This document shows, one piece after another, positions 1 through 8,657 of a stretch of 64,000 nucleotides of DNA. The position numbers were made by a program, and so were the translations under genes. Positions within the stretch are counted from its first letter, which is position 1. Each line of letters starts with the position of its first letter. The notes below the pieces were generated by a model. That model did not search any database. It had not been told where the DNA came from and worked only from the letters and a program-made list of their open reading frames with translations. This stretch comes from an uncultured Atopobiaceae bacterium. GTDB lineage: Bacteria; Actinomycetota; Coriobacteriia; Coriobacteriales; Atopobiaceae. Location: contig CANRLS010000002.1 in assembly GCA_947631545.1 (NCBI GenBank), positions 24,965 to 88,964 of the forward strand, in the 5' to 3' direction.

Positions 1-41
1 GGGCTCCTCGGGCCCTCCGCGCTCGACTGCAGCTGACGGCC

Positions 42-47
42 TAGAAT
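42..47 (+). promoter_or_regulatory. -10 element of a probable leaderless phoH promoter
   Basis: A TAGAAT hexamer lies six bases before the phoH ATG and there is no Shine-Dalgarno sequence between them. Transcription starting about seven bases after the hexamer would begin at the start codon. The same arrangement precedes the ABC-F gene at 43249. No clear -35 is visible in the short upstream sequence. Confidence 0.5.
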
Positions 48-53
48 GGCCCT

Positions 54-1027
<974 letters not shown>

Positions 1028-1028
<1 letters not shown>

Positions 1029-1639
1029 TGGTGCTCTCCCTCGTCTGCGCGGATCGATCGCCCGTGCCCCTCGCCCTCAGCGAGGCGGACGTGCTGGAGC
1101 TGGCGACCTTCGTCCTCGCCGCCGAGGGCGTGGAGCGCCCCTGCGAGCTCTCGGTCAGCGTGGTGGGCGACGATGAGATGGCCCGGCTGAACGGCGAGCT
1201 CCGCGGGGTCGACGGCCCCACCGACGTGCTCTCGGTGGAGCTCGAGCGCCCGGGCGACGCCGATCTGGCGCCCGGCGAGCCCTGCTGCCTGGGCGATGTG
1301 GTGCTCGATCCGGCCCACATCCGCGACCAGGCGAGGCGCCTGGGCACGACCGAAGCGGACGAGACGAGGCTCCTCATCGTCCACGGCATGCTCCATCTCC
1401 TGGGCTACGACCATGTGAGGGAGGAGGACGCCCTCATCATGGAGGCCCGCGAGGACGAGCTCGTGGCCGAGGCCACGCGGGGCGCGCTCCCGCACGTGGC
1501 GACGACGCGCCATGGAGGCGAGGGATCGGCGCGGGGGACTGTCGACCCCAAGGTCCAGGGTACGCTCGGGCCGGATTCCGCGGGCGCTCCCGCGCCCTTC
1601 GCGGAGCCCCCCTCCGTCCGCGAGGGAGCGGAGCGGTGA
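1028..1639 (+). CDS. ybeY: Endoribonuclease YbeY (rRNA maturation factor)
   Basis: Single-strand-specific, metal-dependent endoribonuclease involved in 16S rRNA 3' end maturation and ribosome quality control. The family signature H-G-M-L-H-L-L-G-Y-D-H is present, with the three metal-binding histidines at about 119, 123 and 129. At 203 residues the protein is longer than the usual 150-170: the extra part is a Pro/Ala/Gly-rich C-terminal tail after about residue 155 that looks unstructured. The ATG overlaps the phoH stop by one base, and the 3' end overlaps the GTG start of the next gene. Function follows from the family; the tail is unexplained. Confidence 0.95.
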
Positions 1640-2028
1640 TCCCGGGTTCGGACAGGGACCACCCGAGCTTCGGCAAGAGCTTCGGCTTCGCCATCCAGGG
1701 CTTCCGCATCGCCTGGAGGAGCGAGCGCAACATCAAGGTGATGGCGGCCCTGGGCATCGTCGCCCTCGCGCTCTCGGCGGTGCTCCGCGTGCCCGTGGAG
1801 GTCTGGGCCATCGTCATCGGATCCATCGGCGCGGTCATCGCGGCCGAGCTCCTCAACACGGCGATCGAGACCGTCGTCGACCTCGTCTCGCCCGAATACC
1901 ATCCGCTCGCGGGCAAGGCGAAGGACGTGAGCGCCGCCGCCGTCTGGGTGCTCTCGGTGGCCGTGGGCATCCTGGGGATCCTCCTCTTCGCCTACTACGG
2001 GCTCCTTCGCCTCGGGCTCATCGCCTAG
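1636..2028 (+). CDS. dgkA: Diacylglycerol/undecaprenol kinase
   Basis: Small integral membrane lipid kinase of 130 residues. In Gram-positive bacteria this family mainly phosphorylates undecaprenol, recycling the lipid carrier for wall synthesis. The family motif A-E-L-L-N-T-A-I-E-x-x-V-D is at about residues 73-85, and three hydrophobic segments follow the usual topology (about 38-55, 57-75 and 100-122). The start is a GTG at 1636 that overlaps the ybeY stop as GTGA, which supports coupling. It lies in the conserved slot between ybeY and era. Confidence 0.93.
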   Translation: MIPGSDRDHPSFGKSFGFAIQGFRIAWRSERNIKVMAALGIVALALSAVLRVPVEVWAIVIGSIGAVIAAELLNTAIETVVDLVSPEYHPLAGKAKDVSAAAVWVLSVAVGILGILLFAYYGLLRLGLIA

Positions 2029-2100
2029 AGCGCGCTGGCTAGGCCGGGCCCTCGTGGGGTATGGCTCCCTTGGCGGAGAAACGTCGACGATGGGAGCGCG

Positions 2101-2292
2101 ATGGACCCCAAAGAGCAGGAATTCGATCTGGATGACGTGACCCACAACAGCCCCCTCGACGAGGCCGAGACCGAGGAGGAGGACCTGGAGCTCGACGGCT
2201 TCGAGGACCATATGCACGACGACCTCGACCTTCAGAAGGACGATTACGCGGAGGAGCCCTTCCACGAGGAGACGCTCCCCGATGCGCCGTAG
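2101..2292 (+). CDS. Small acidic protein of unknown function
   Basis: A 63-residue reading frame that I do not recognise. It is extremely acidic, with about 40% Asp/Glu, no Cys and no hydrophobic stretch, so any product would be a soluble, probably disordered protein. A GGGAG lies about seven bases before the ATG. It fills the gap between dgkA and era, in the same direction and with about 40 bases before the era start. The composition is not what a random frame in this GC-rich DNA gives, since those are Arg/Ala/Pro-rich, but the length is small and I cannot exclude chance. Confidence 0.5.
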   Translation: MDPKEQEFDLDDVTHNSPLDEAETEEEDLELDGFEDHMHDDLDLQKDDYAEEPFHEETLPDAP

Positions 2293-2331
2293 AATCCGAG
2301 GAGCGCGGCGGTCCGTCGGGGGGAGCGATGC

Positions 2332-3267
2332 ATGGGCGAGTCCAAGGTCCAGGGTGCGGATCGCTTCCGGAGCGGCTTCGTCGCCCTCGTGGGCCGGCCG
2401 AACGCCGGCAAGTCGACGCTCGTGAACGCCTGCCTCGGAAGCCACGTGGCCATCACGAGCGATGTGGCCCAGACCACCCGCAAGCGGTTCCGCGCCGTGA
2501 TCGACCGTCCCGGGGCGCAGATCGTGCTCGTCGATACGCCGGGACTCCATAAGCCCAAGGACGCGCTCGGCGCGGAGCTCAACCGGCAGGCCCTCGCCGA
2601 GCTCGCCGATGTGGACGTGGCGGCCATGCTCGTGGACGCCACCAAGCCCGTGGGCAGGGGAGACGCCTGGGTGGCCGATCACGTGGCCCGGGCCGAGGCG
2701 CCGAAGATCCTCCTCATCACGAAGGCCGACATCGCATCGCCCGAGCGCGTGGCCTCCCAGATCGATGCCGCCCGGGAGCTGGCCCCCTTCGACGACGTCC
2801 TCGTGGTGAGCGCCAAGGAGGGCTTCAACGTCGACGCGTTCCTGGAACTTGCGGCGTCCCATCTGCCCGAAGGCCCCCGATGGTTTCCGGAGGACATGCC
2901 CTGGGACGCTCCGGACGAGGAGCTCGTCGCCGAGTTCATCCGCGAGAAGGCGCTCAGGGCCTGCCGGGACGAGGTGCCCCATGCGGTGGGCGTGCGCTGC
3001 GACTCCATACGCTACGCCAAGGACGGCCATGCCTCCGTGAGGGCCGTCATCTACGTCGAGCGGGAGAGCCAGAAGGCGATCCTCATCGGAAGGGGCGGAT
3101 CGATGGTCCGCCGCATCGGGAGCGAGGCGCGGCGCGACGTCGAGCGGCTTCTGGGCGTTCCCGTGTACCTCGACCTCGAGGTGAGGGTCAAGAAGGGCTG
3201 GAGGAACGACGAGCGCGAGGTTCGCGCCCTCGGCTACGGCTATCCGGATGCCGAGGGGGAGGGCTAG
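2332..3267 (+). CDS. era: GTPase Era
   Basis: Ras-like GTPase that binds the 3' end of 16S rRNA and helps 30S assembly. G1 motif GRPNAGKST is at residues 21-29 and the G3 DTPG at 68-71. The G4 motif is TKAD (130-133) rather than the commoner NKxD, a conservative variant. The C-terminal KH domain contains the GxxG loop GRGG and ends in the usual basic VRVKKGWR. Length 311 is slightly above average because of a short N-terminal extension. A GGGGGAGCG ribosome binding site precedes the ATG. recO follows two bases after the stop. Confidence 0.96.
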   Translation: MGESKVQGADRFRSGFVALVGRPNAGKSTLVNACLGSHVAITSDVAQTTRKRFRAVIDRPGAQIVLVDTPGLHKPKDALGAELNRQALAELADVDVAAMLVDATKPVGRGDAWVADHVARAEAPKILLITKADIASPERVASQIDAARELAPFDDVLVVSAKEGFNVDAFLELAASHLPEGPRWFPEDMPWDAPDEELVAEFIREKALRACRDEVPHAVGVRCDSIRYAKDGHASVRAVIYVERESQKAILIGRGGSMVRRIGSEARRDVERLLGVPVYLDLEVRVKKGWRNDEREVRALGYGYPDAEGEG

Positions 3268-3269
3268 CC

Positions 3270-4019
3270 ATGGCCCGCGGCCCCGCCAGGCGAGCGGAGG
3301 CGCTCGTCCTCGACCGCACGAAGCTCGGCGAGACCGATCTCATCATCACCCTGCTCGCCCGCGAGGGCGAGCTCCTGAAGGCCGTGGCGAAGGGGGCCAG
3401 GAGGCCCGGAGCCAGGCTCTCCGCCCCGACCGAGCTCTACGGGCGCGTGGATGCGCTCTTGGCCCCGGGGAAGTCGCTCTGGATCCTCACCGACGGGCGG
3501 AGGCTCGTGCCGCCCGCGCGAAGGACCGACGACATGGCGGGGCTCTCGGCCGCGGCCGCCGTCTCGGAAGTCGTGCGGGCGAGCCTTCCCGAGGGCGAGG
3601 CGGATCCCTTCGTCTACGCCCTCGTGCTCAGGGCCTTCGAGGAGATCGCCCTCGCGGGCGACGTCGAGCACCTCGACCTCGTCAGCGCGGCCACGGCGAT
3701 GAAGCTCCTCTCGCACCTGGGCTGGCAGCCCGGCCTCGACGCCTGTGTGGGATGCGGCTCCCGGGAGACGACCCATGCGAGCGTGAGCGCGGGCGGCCTT
3801 CTCTGCGACGGCTGCGCGGGGGAGGCGGAGGATGCCGAGAGCGTCGACGCGAGGCGCGCGGCGTGGCTAAGGAGCCTCATCGAAGCTCGCCTGGCCGACC
3901 TGGCCGCGGCCCCCGTGGACGGGCCCACCGCCGCCTGGCTCGCGTCCTTCGCGCGCAACTGGGCGGCCTACCATCTCGATGCCCGCTTGCGCGCCTTCGA
4001 CTTCCTCTTAAGCTTCTGA
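3270..4019 (+). CDS. recO: DNA repair protein RecO
   Basis: Recombination mediator that works with RecF and RecR to load RecA on SSB-coated DNA. The 249-residue product has the N-terminal OB-fold and, in the C-terminal half, a zinc site made of two CxxC pairs (CVGCG and CDGCAG). The ATG at 3270 is two bases after the era stop, and era-recO adjacency is classical. The 3' end carries a rare TTA codon and overlaps the predicted -35 of the rpsO promoter. A longer in-frame upstream extension into era is rejected because it would overlap era by almost 400 bases. Confidence 0.93.
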   Translation: MARGPARRAEALVLDRTKLGETDLIITLLAREGELLKAVAKGARRPGARLSAPTELYGRVDALLAPGKSLWILTDGRRLVPPARRTDDMAGLSAAAAVSEVVRASLPEGEADPFVYALVLRAFEEIALAGDVEHLDLVSAATAMKLLSHLGWQPGLDACVGCGSRETTHASVSAGGLLCDGCAGEAEDAESVDARRAAWLRSLIEARLADLAAAPVDGPTAAWLASFARNWAAYHLDARLRAFDFLLSF

Positions 4020-4036
4020 TCGACTTTTGGTACCAT
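4008..4036 (+). promoter_or_regulatory. Predicted rpsO promoter
   Basis: TTAAGC (4008-4013), a 17-base spacer and TACCAT (4031-4036) form a plausible sigma-A promoter that overlaps the 3' end of recO. It would give a leader of about 110 bases before rpsO, long enough for the S15 autoregulatory structures known in other bacteria. The TACCAT -10 recurs before several other genes in this window. Confidence 0.5.
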
Positions 4037-4150
4037 TCCGTTCTTGGTACGTACCTCTTGCCTGGTCGCACGCCCACACCTTGACGGCGCACTCGGCTCG
4101 AGGCGAATGGGATGCGGCGGGAGGCCCCGTCGCCTGGCGAAAGGCGATCC

Positions 4151-4426
4151 ATGACGATCACCAAGGAGCGCAAGGCCGAGCTCATCAGGGAGTTCGGCAA
4201 GGACGAGCATGACAGCGGCTCGGCCGAAGTGCAGGTGGCCATCCTCACCGAGAGGATCCGCGAGCTCACCGAGCATATGAAGGTCCACAAGAAGGACTAC
4301 CACACCCGTCGCGGCCTCCTCATGCTGGTCGGCAGGCGAAGGAGGCTCCTCGTCTACATCAAGAACCGAAGCGTCGAGGACTACCGGGCGCTCATCCAGA
4401 GGCTCGGACTGCGCGACAACGTCTGA
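4151..4426 (+). CDS. rpsO: 30S ribosomal protein S15
   Basis: Primary 16S rRNA-binding protein of the small-subunit platform. The 91-residue product matches S15 (normally about 89) from the N-terminal MTITKERK to the C-terminal [13 protein letters not shown]. The ATG at 4151 is chosen because it gives the canonical N-terminus; an in-frame ATG at 4112 would add 13 non-conserved residues. It is followed by a perfect hairpin and then pnp, the standard rpsO-pnp order. Confidence 0.97.
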   Translation: MTITKERKAELIREFGKDEHDSGSAEVQVAILTERIRELTEHMKVHKKDYHTRRGLLMLVGRRRRLLVYIKNRSVEDYRALIQRLGLRDNV

Positions 4427-4438
4427 CAGGCAAGGCGC

Positions 4439-4462
4439 GAAGGCACCGGAGACGGTGCCTTC
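4439..4462 (+). terminator. Hairpin after rpsO (partial terminator / processing site)
   Basis: GAAGGCACCG pairs perfectly with CGGTGCCTTC across a GAGA tetraloop, 12 bases after the rpsO stop, followed by a weak GTCTTG tract. The position matches the rpsO-pnp intergenic terminator of other bacteria. The poor U-run suggests partial readthrough into pnp. Confidence 0.6.
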
Positions 4463-4514
4463 GTCTTGAGAGAGGTGCCGATGCGCCCCGGCACCGAACG
4501 GATGGACGGGCGCG

Positions 4515-4565
4515 GGCCGCCTGAGAAGAGGCGGCCGAGAGGCGCCGGAGGGAAGGGCCCTCCGG
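4515..4565 (+). promoter_or_regulatory. Two tandem hairpins in the pnp leader
   Basis: Arms 4515-4522 (GGCCGCCT) and 4529-4536 form an 8-bp stem with a GAGAAG loop. Arms 4545-4552 (CCGGAGGG) and 4558-4565 form a second 8-bp stem with a 5-base loop that ends at the pnp ribosome binding site. With the rpsO hairpin this makes three stems in 130 bases. In other bacteria pnp mRNA is autoregulated through cleavage of such leader stems. That role here is inference. Confidence 0.5.
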
Positions 4566-4581
4566 AGGAGGAAGGGAAAGA

Positions 4582-6813
4582 ATGACGAAGGTCACCCATG
4601 AGTTCGACCTGTACGGAAAGCACTACGCGCTCGAGGCCGGCGAGCTGGCGAAGCAGGCGACCGGCGCCTGCGTGGTGCGCCAGGGCGACTCGACGGTGCT
4701 GGTGGCGGCGACCGTCTCCAACCAGCGCAAGGACTACGACTTCTTCCCGCTCACGGTGGACTTCATCGAGCGGATGTACGCCGTGGGACGGATTCCCGGC
4801 GGCTACCTCAAGCGCGAGTCGAGGCCGTCCGAGAAGGCGACGCTCACGGCTCGTATGATCGATCGCCCGCTGAGGCCGTCCTTCCCCGACGGCTTCCGGA
4901 ACGAGGTGCAGGTCGTGGCCATGCCCCTCGTCGCCGACCAGATCGATCCCGTCGACACCATCTGCGTGATGGCCGCGAGCGCGGCGCTCACCATAGGCGG
5001 CGTGCCATTCGAGGGGCCGCTCGCCTGCGTGCGCGTGGGCCGCGACGCCGATACGGGCGAGTGGCTCGTGAACCCCACCTACGAGGAGCGCGACAACTCC
5101 GACCTCGACTTGGAGCTCGCCGGTACGGCCGACTTCATCTCGATGGTCGAGGCCTCCGCCAACGAGGTCTCCGAGGACGAGATCCTCGCAGCCATGGCCT
5201 TCGGCCAGGAGGCCATCGCGGCCTTCTGCGCCGAGGAGGAGGCGTTCTTCGAGAAGTGGATCGAGGCGAACGGGCCGATCGAGCCCAAGGAGTACGAGCT
5301 CGACGAGCCGGTCCCCGAGGTGGTGGAGCGCGTGGGCGCCCACTACGACGAGATGGCGGCCGCCCTCCACGATGCCGACAAGGCCAGCCGCACCGCCAAG
5401 GTGAACGAGCTCAAGGAGCGCATCCGCGAGGAGTTCAGCGACCAGGAGCGCGAGGAGTGGTCGCGCGCCCTCAACGTGGAGCTGAAAGCGCTCGAGAAGC
5501 ACGCCATGCGCGACATGGTCATCGACACCGGCGAGCGCGTGGACGGCCGGAGCGCCACGGAGATCCGGCCGCTCATGGTGAAGCCCGACTACCTGCCGCT
5601 GGTTCACGGCTCCGGCCTCTTCCAGCGTGGCCAGACCCAGGTGCTCTCGGTGGCCACCCTCGGCATGCTGAACGAATGGCAGCGCCTCGACACCATCGAG
5701 CCCGTCGATGGCAAGCGCTACATCCACCATTACAACTTCCCGCCCTACTGCACGGGCGAGACCGGTCGCCTCGGCGCCCCCAAGCGCCGCGAGATCGGCC
5801 ACGGCAACCTCGCCGAGCGCGCCCTCCTGCCGGTGATCCCCTCCGAGGACGAGTTCCCCTACGCCATCCGCGTGGTCTCCGAGGTCATGGAGTCGAATGG
5901 CTCCTCGTCGATGGCCTCCACCTGCGGCTCGACGCTCGCCCTCATGGACGCGGGCGTGCCCATCTCGCGCCCGGTCTCGGGCATCGCCATGGGCCTCATC
6001 CAGGAGAGGGGCGAGACGGTCGTGCTCTCCGACATCCAGGGCCTCGAGGACTTCCTCGGCGACATGGACTTCAAGGTCTGCGGCACCGAGCGGGGCATCA
6101 CGGCGCTCCAGATGGACAACAAGGCCACCGGCCTCACCCAGGAGATCCTCGCCCGGGCCCTCGCCCAGGCCAAGGAGGGGCGCGCCTTCATCCTCAAGAC
6201 CATGCTCGACGCCATCCCCGAGCCGCGCACCCAGCCCAAGGAGACGGCGCCCCAGATCATCTCCATCAGCATCCCCGAGGACAAGATCCGCGACGTCATC
6301 GGATCCGGCGGCAAGGTCATCCGGGGCATCCAGGACGACACCGGCGCCACCATCGACATCCAGGAGGACGGCACCGTCTTCATCGCGGGCGTCGGCGGCG
6401 CGGGCGACGAGGCCGCCGAGCGCATCAAGGCCATCGTCAAGGTGCCCGAGGTGGGCGAGGAGTACGTCGGCCACGTGGTGAACGTGCAGCCCTTCGGTGC
6501 CTTCGTGGAGCTTCTGCCCGGCAAGGACGGCCTCCTGCACATCTCGCGCATGGCCCAGGGCCGCGTGGAGAAGGTGGAGGACGTCCTCAACGTGGGCGAC
6601 GAGGTCCGCGTGAAGGTCATCGAGGTGGACGAGCGCGGCAAGGTCTCGCTCGATCGTCTCGACAAGCCCGAGGCCCCCGGCGGCCCCTCCCAGAGGGCGG
6701 GCAACGGCCCCAGGCGCCACAACCCCAACGGGCCCGGCTCGACCCGCACCCGAAAGCCCGGCGATCGAGGCGCGGGAGGCGGCCCCAAGCCCAGGCGGCG
6801 CCACCGGAGCTAG
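4582..6813 (+). CDS. pnp: Polynucleotide phosphorylase
   Basis: 3'-5' phosphorolytic exoribonuclease, a trimeric enzyme of mRNA decay. The 743-residue product has two RNase PH domains separated by an all-helical domain. These are followed by a KH domain (GSGGKVIRGI near residue 574) and an S1 domain (GHVVNVQPFGAFVEL near 632). The last 45 residues are Gly/Pro/Arg-rich and basic. A strong GGAGGAGGAAGGG precedes the ATG and hairpins occupy the leader. Neighbours rpsO and rnj place it among the RNA-decay genes. Confidence 0.97.
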   Translation: MTKVTHEFDLYGKHYALEAGELAKQATGACVVRQGDSTVLVAATVSNQRKDYDFFPLTVDFIERMYAVGRIPGGYLKRESRPSEKATLTARMIDRPLRPSFPDGFRNEVQVVAMPLVADQIDPVDTICVMAASAALTIGGVPFEGPLACVRVGRDADTGEWLVNPTYEERDNSDLDLELAGTADFISMVEASANEVSEDEILAAMAFGQEAIAAFCAEEEAFFEKWIEANGPIEPKEYELDEPVPEVVERVGAHYDEMAAALHDADKASRTAKVNELKERIREEFSDQEREEWSRALNVELKALEKHAMRDMVIDTGERVDGRSATEIRPLMVKPDYLPLVHGSGLFQRGQTQVLSVATLGMLNEWQRLDTIEPVDGKRYIHHYNFPPYCTGETGRLGAPKRREIGHGNLAERALLPVIPSEDEFPYAIRVVSEVMESNGSSSMASTCGSTLALMDAGVPISRPVSGIAMGLIQERGETVVLSDIQGLEDFLGDMDFKVCGTERGITALQMDNKATGLTQEILARALAQAKEGRAFILKTMLDAIPEPRTQPKETAPQIISISIPEDKIRDVIGSGGKVIRGIQDDTGATIDIQEDGTVFIAGVGGAGDEAAERIKAIVKVPEVGEEYVGHVVNVQPFGAFVELLPGKDGLLHISRMAQGRVEKVEDVLNVGDEVRVKVIEVDERGKVSLDRLDKPEAPGGPSQRAGNGPRRHNPNGPGSTRTRKPGDRGAGGGPKPRRRHRS

Positions 6814-6913
6814 ATTCCGATCCCCTTGGCGATGACGCACGGCGCGATGGCCGCATCCGCATCGGCGCGGGTGCGGCCGCTCACGCCGCAAAGGCGCATG
6901 CACCTGCGTCAAT

Positions 6914-6922
6914 TGCTACCAT
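6914..6922 (+). promoter_or_regulatory. Extended -10 promoter before rnj
   Basis: TGCTACCAT is an extended -10 (TG-n-TACCAT) about 68 bases upstream of rnj. No good -35 is visible at 17 bases. The same TGCTAnnnT shape precedes nrdR, the tRNA gene and the STAS gene at 51645. Confidence 0.4.
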
Positions 6923-6989
6923 AGGGGCGCTCCGAACGCACTCCAACGCCGCTGAAACGCACCTACCATGAAAGGAGCCTTGGCCATCC

Positions 6990-8654
6990 ATGGCTAAGAC
7001 CACCGCACCTCTGAAGATCACGCCGCTCGGCGGTCTCGATGGCATCGGCAAGAACATGACGGCGCTCGAGCTGGGCGGCGACATGATCCTCGTGGACGCC
7101 GGCCTCATGTTTCCGGACGATGCCCAGCCGGGCATCGACCTCGTGCTCCCCGACTACACCTACGTCCTCGAGAACGAGGAGAAGCTCAGGGCCATCGTCA
7201 TCACCCACGGCCATGAGGATCACACGGGAGCGCTGCCGTACCTGCTCATGGACCTCGGCACGCGCGTGCCCGTGTACGGATCGCGCATGACGCTCGGGCT
7301 CGTCGAGGGAAAGCTCGAGGAGTTCAACCTCGAGGACGCCAAGCTCTGCGAGGTGGCGAGCGGCCAGAGGATCCGCGCTGGCGCCTTCGACGTCGAGTTC
7401 TTCTCGATGACCCACTCCATCCCCGGCACCTTGGGCGCGTTCGTGAGGACGCGCCAGGGGACGGTGCTCTTCACGGGCGACTACAAGCTCGACCAGACCC
7501 CGGTGGACGGCGTGCTTCCGAGCTACGCGGCGCTCAACCGCTTCGGCGAGGAGGGCGTCGACCTTCTGCTCTCCGATTCCACGAACGCCACCGAGCCCGG
7601 GTTCACGCCGTCGGAGCGGAGCGTCTCGCCGGCGCTCCGCCACATCATCAAGAACGCCGAGGGCCGCGTCTTCGTGGCCTGCTTCGCGAGCCACATCCAC
7701 AGGCTCCAGCAGGTCTGCGACGCGGCCGTCTCCGTGGGGCGCAAGGTGGTCGTCACCGGGCGCTCGATGATCACGAACACCAAGATCGCCCGCGACCTCG
7801 GCTACCTCTCCATCAGCCAGGACGACATCGTCGACGCCTACGAGGCGGAGGACATCCCCGACGACAAGGTCGTCGTGCTCTGCACGGGCTCCCAGGGAGA
7901 GCCGCTCTCGGCGCTCGCGCGCATGGCGGCCGGCGGGCACAAGACCCTCACCATCACGCCCAAGGACACGGTCATCATCTCCGCGACCCCGGTGCCGGGG
8001 AACGAGAAGAGCGTGCAGTCCATCGTGAACTCGCTCTCGAAGATCGGCTGCGCCGTCTACGACCGCAGCCAGACCCTCATCCACGTCTCGGGCCACGGCT
8101 CTCAGGAAGAGCTGAAGCTCATGATCGCCATGTGCAAGCCGCGCTACTTCTGCCCGGTCCATGGCGAGGCCGTGCACCTTCGCGCCCATGCGGAGCTGGC
8201 CAAGGAGCTGGGCATCTCCGAGGAGCGCATCTTCGTGCTCACGAACGGCGAGACGCTCCTCATGAGAGACCATGTCGTGGAGGTGGGCGAGCCCGTGGAG
8301 TGCGGCGTCGTCTACGTCGACGGCCTCTCGGTGGGAGACGCCGACCCGCTGGTGCTCCGCGACAGGCAGAAGCTCTCCCACGACGGCATCATCACCTGCG
8401 TGGCCACCGTCGCGAGCGGCGACCACAAGGTCCGCGAGGTGGACATCACCGGTCGCGGCGTCTCCTTCATGGACGACGAGCTCCTCCTGGAGGAGGCGAA
8501 CGACGTGGTGCGCGAGGCCATCAACCGCGCCTCCAACCAGAAGGGGCGCAACGCCGATGCCACGCGGAACGCCGTCCGAAAGCAGCTCTCGAATTTCCTC
8601 TGGTCGCAAACGCGCACCCGACCGATGATCATCCCCGTGGTGATGGAGGTCTGA
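6990..8654 (+). CDS. rnj: Ribonuclease J
   Basis: Metallo-beta-lactamase/beta-CASP ribonuclease with 5'-3' exo- and endonuclease activity in rRNA maturation and mRNA turnover. The zinc motif HGHEDH is at residues 73-78, and the C-terminal half carries the beta-CASP and RNase J C-terminal domains (DHVVEVGEP). Length 554 fits the family. It precedes ftsK by three bases. With PNPase upstream and RNase Y downstream, three core RNases are encoded within 15 kb. Confidence 0.96.
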   Translation: MAKTTAPLKITPLGGLDGIGKNMTALELGGDMILVDAGLMFPDDAQPGIDLVLPDYTYVLENEEKLRAIVITHGHEDHTGALPYLLMDLGTRVPVYGSRMTLGLVEGKLEEFNLEDAKLCEVASGQRIRAGAFDVEFFSMTHSIPGTLGAFVRTRQGTVLFTGDYKLDQTPVDGVLPSYAALNRFGEEGVDLLLSDSTNATEPGFTPSERSVSPALRHIIKNAEGRVFVACFASHIHRLQQVCDAAVSVGRKVVVTGRSMITNTKIARDLGYLSISQDDIVDAYEAEDIPDDKVVVLCTGSQGEPLSALARMAAGGHKTLTITPKDTVIISATPVPGNEKSVQSIVNSLSKIGCAVYDRSQTLIHVSGHGSQEELKLMIAMCKPRYFCPVHGEAVHLRAHAELAKELGISEERIFVLTNGETLLMRDHVVEVGEPVECGVVYVDGLSVGDADPLVLRDRQKLSHDGIITCVATVASGDHKVREVDITGRGVSFMDDELLLEEANDVVREAINRASNQKGRNADATRNAVRKQLSNFLWSQTRTRPMIIPVVMEV

Positions 8655-8657
8655 TCG

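Noticed and set aside
4381..6912. Minus-strand open frame opposite pnp
   Set aside because: Low-complexity Ala/His/Leu/Arg sequence; pnp on the other strand is certain.
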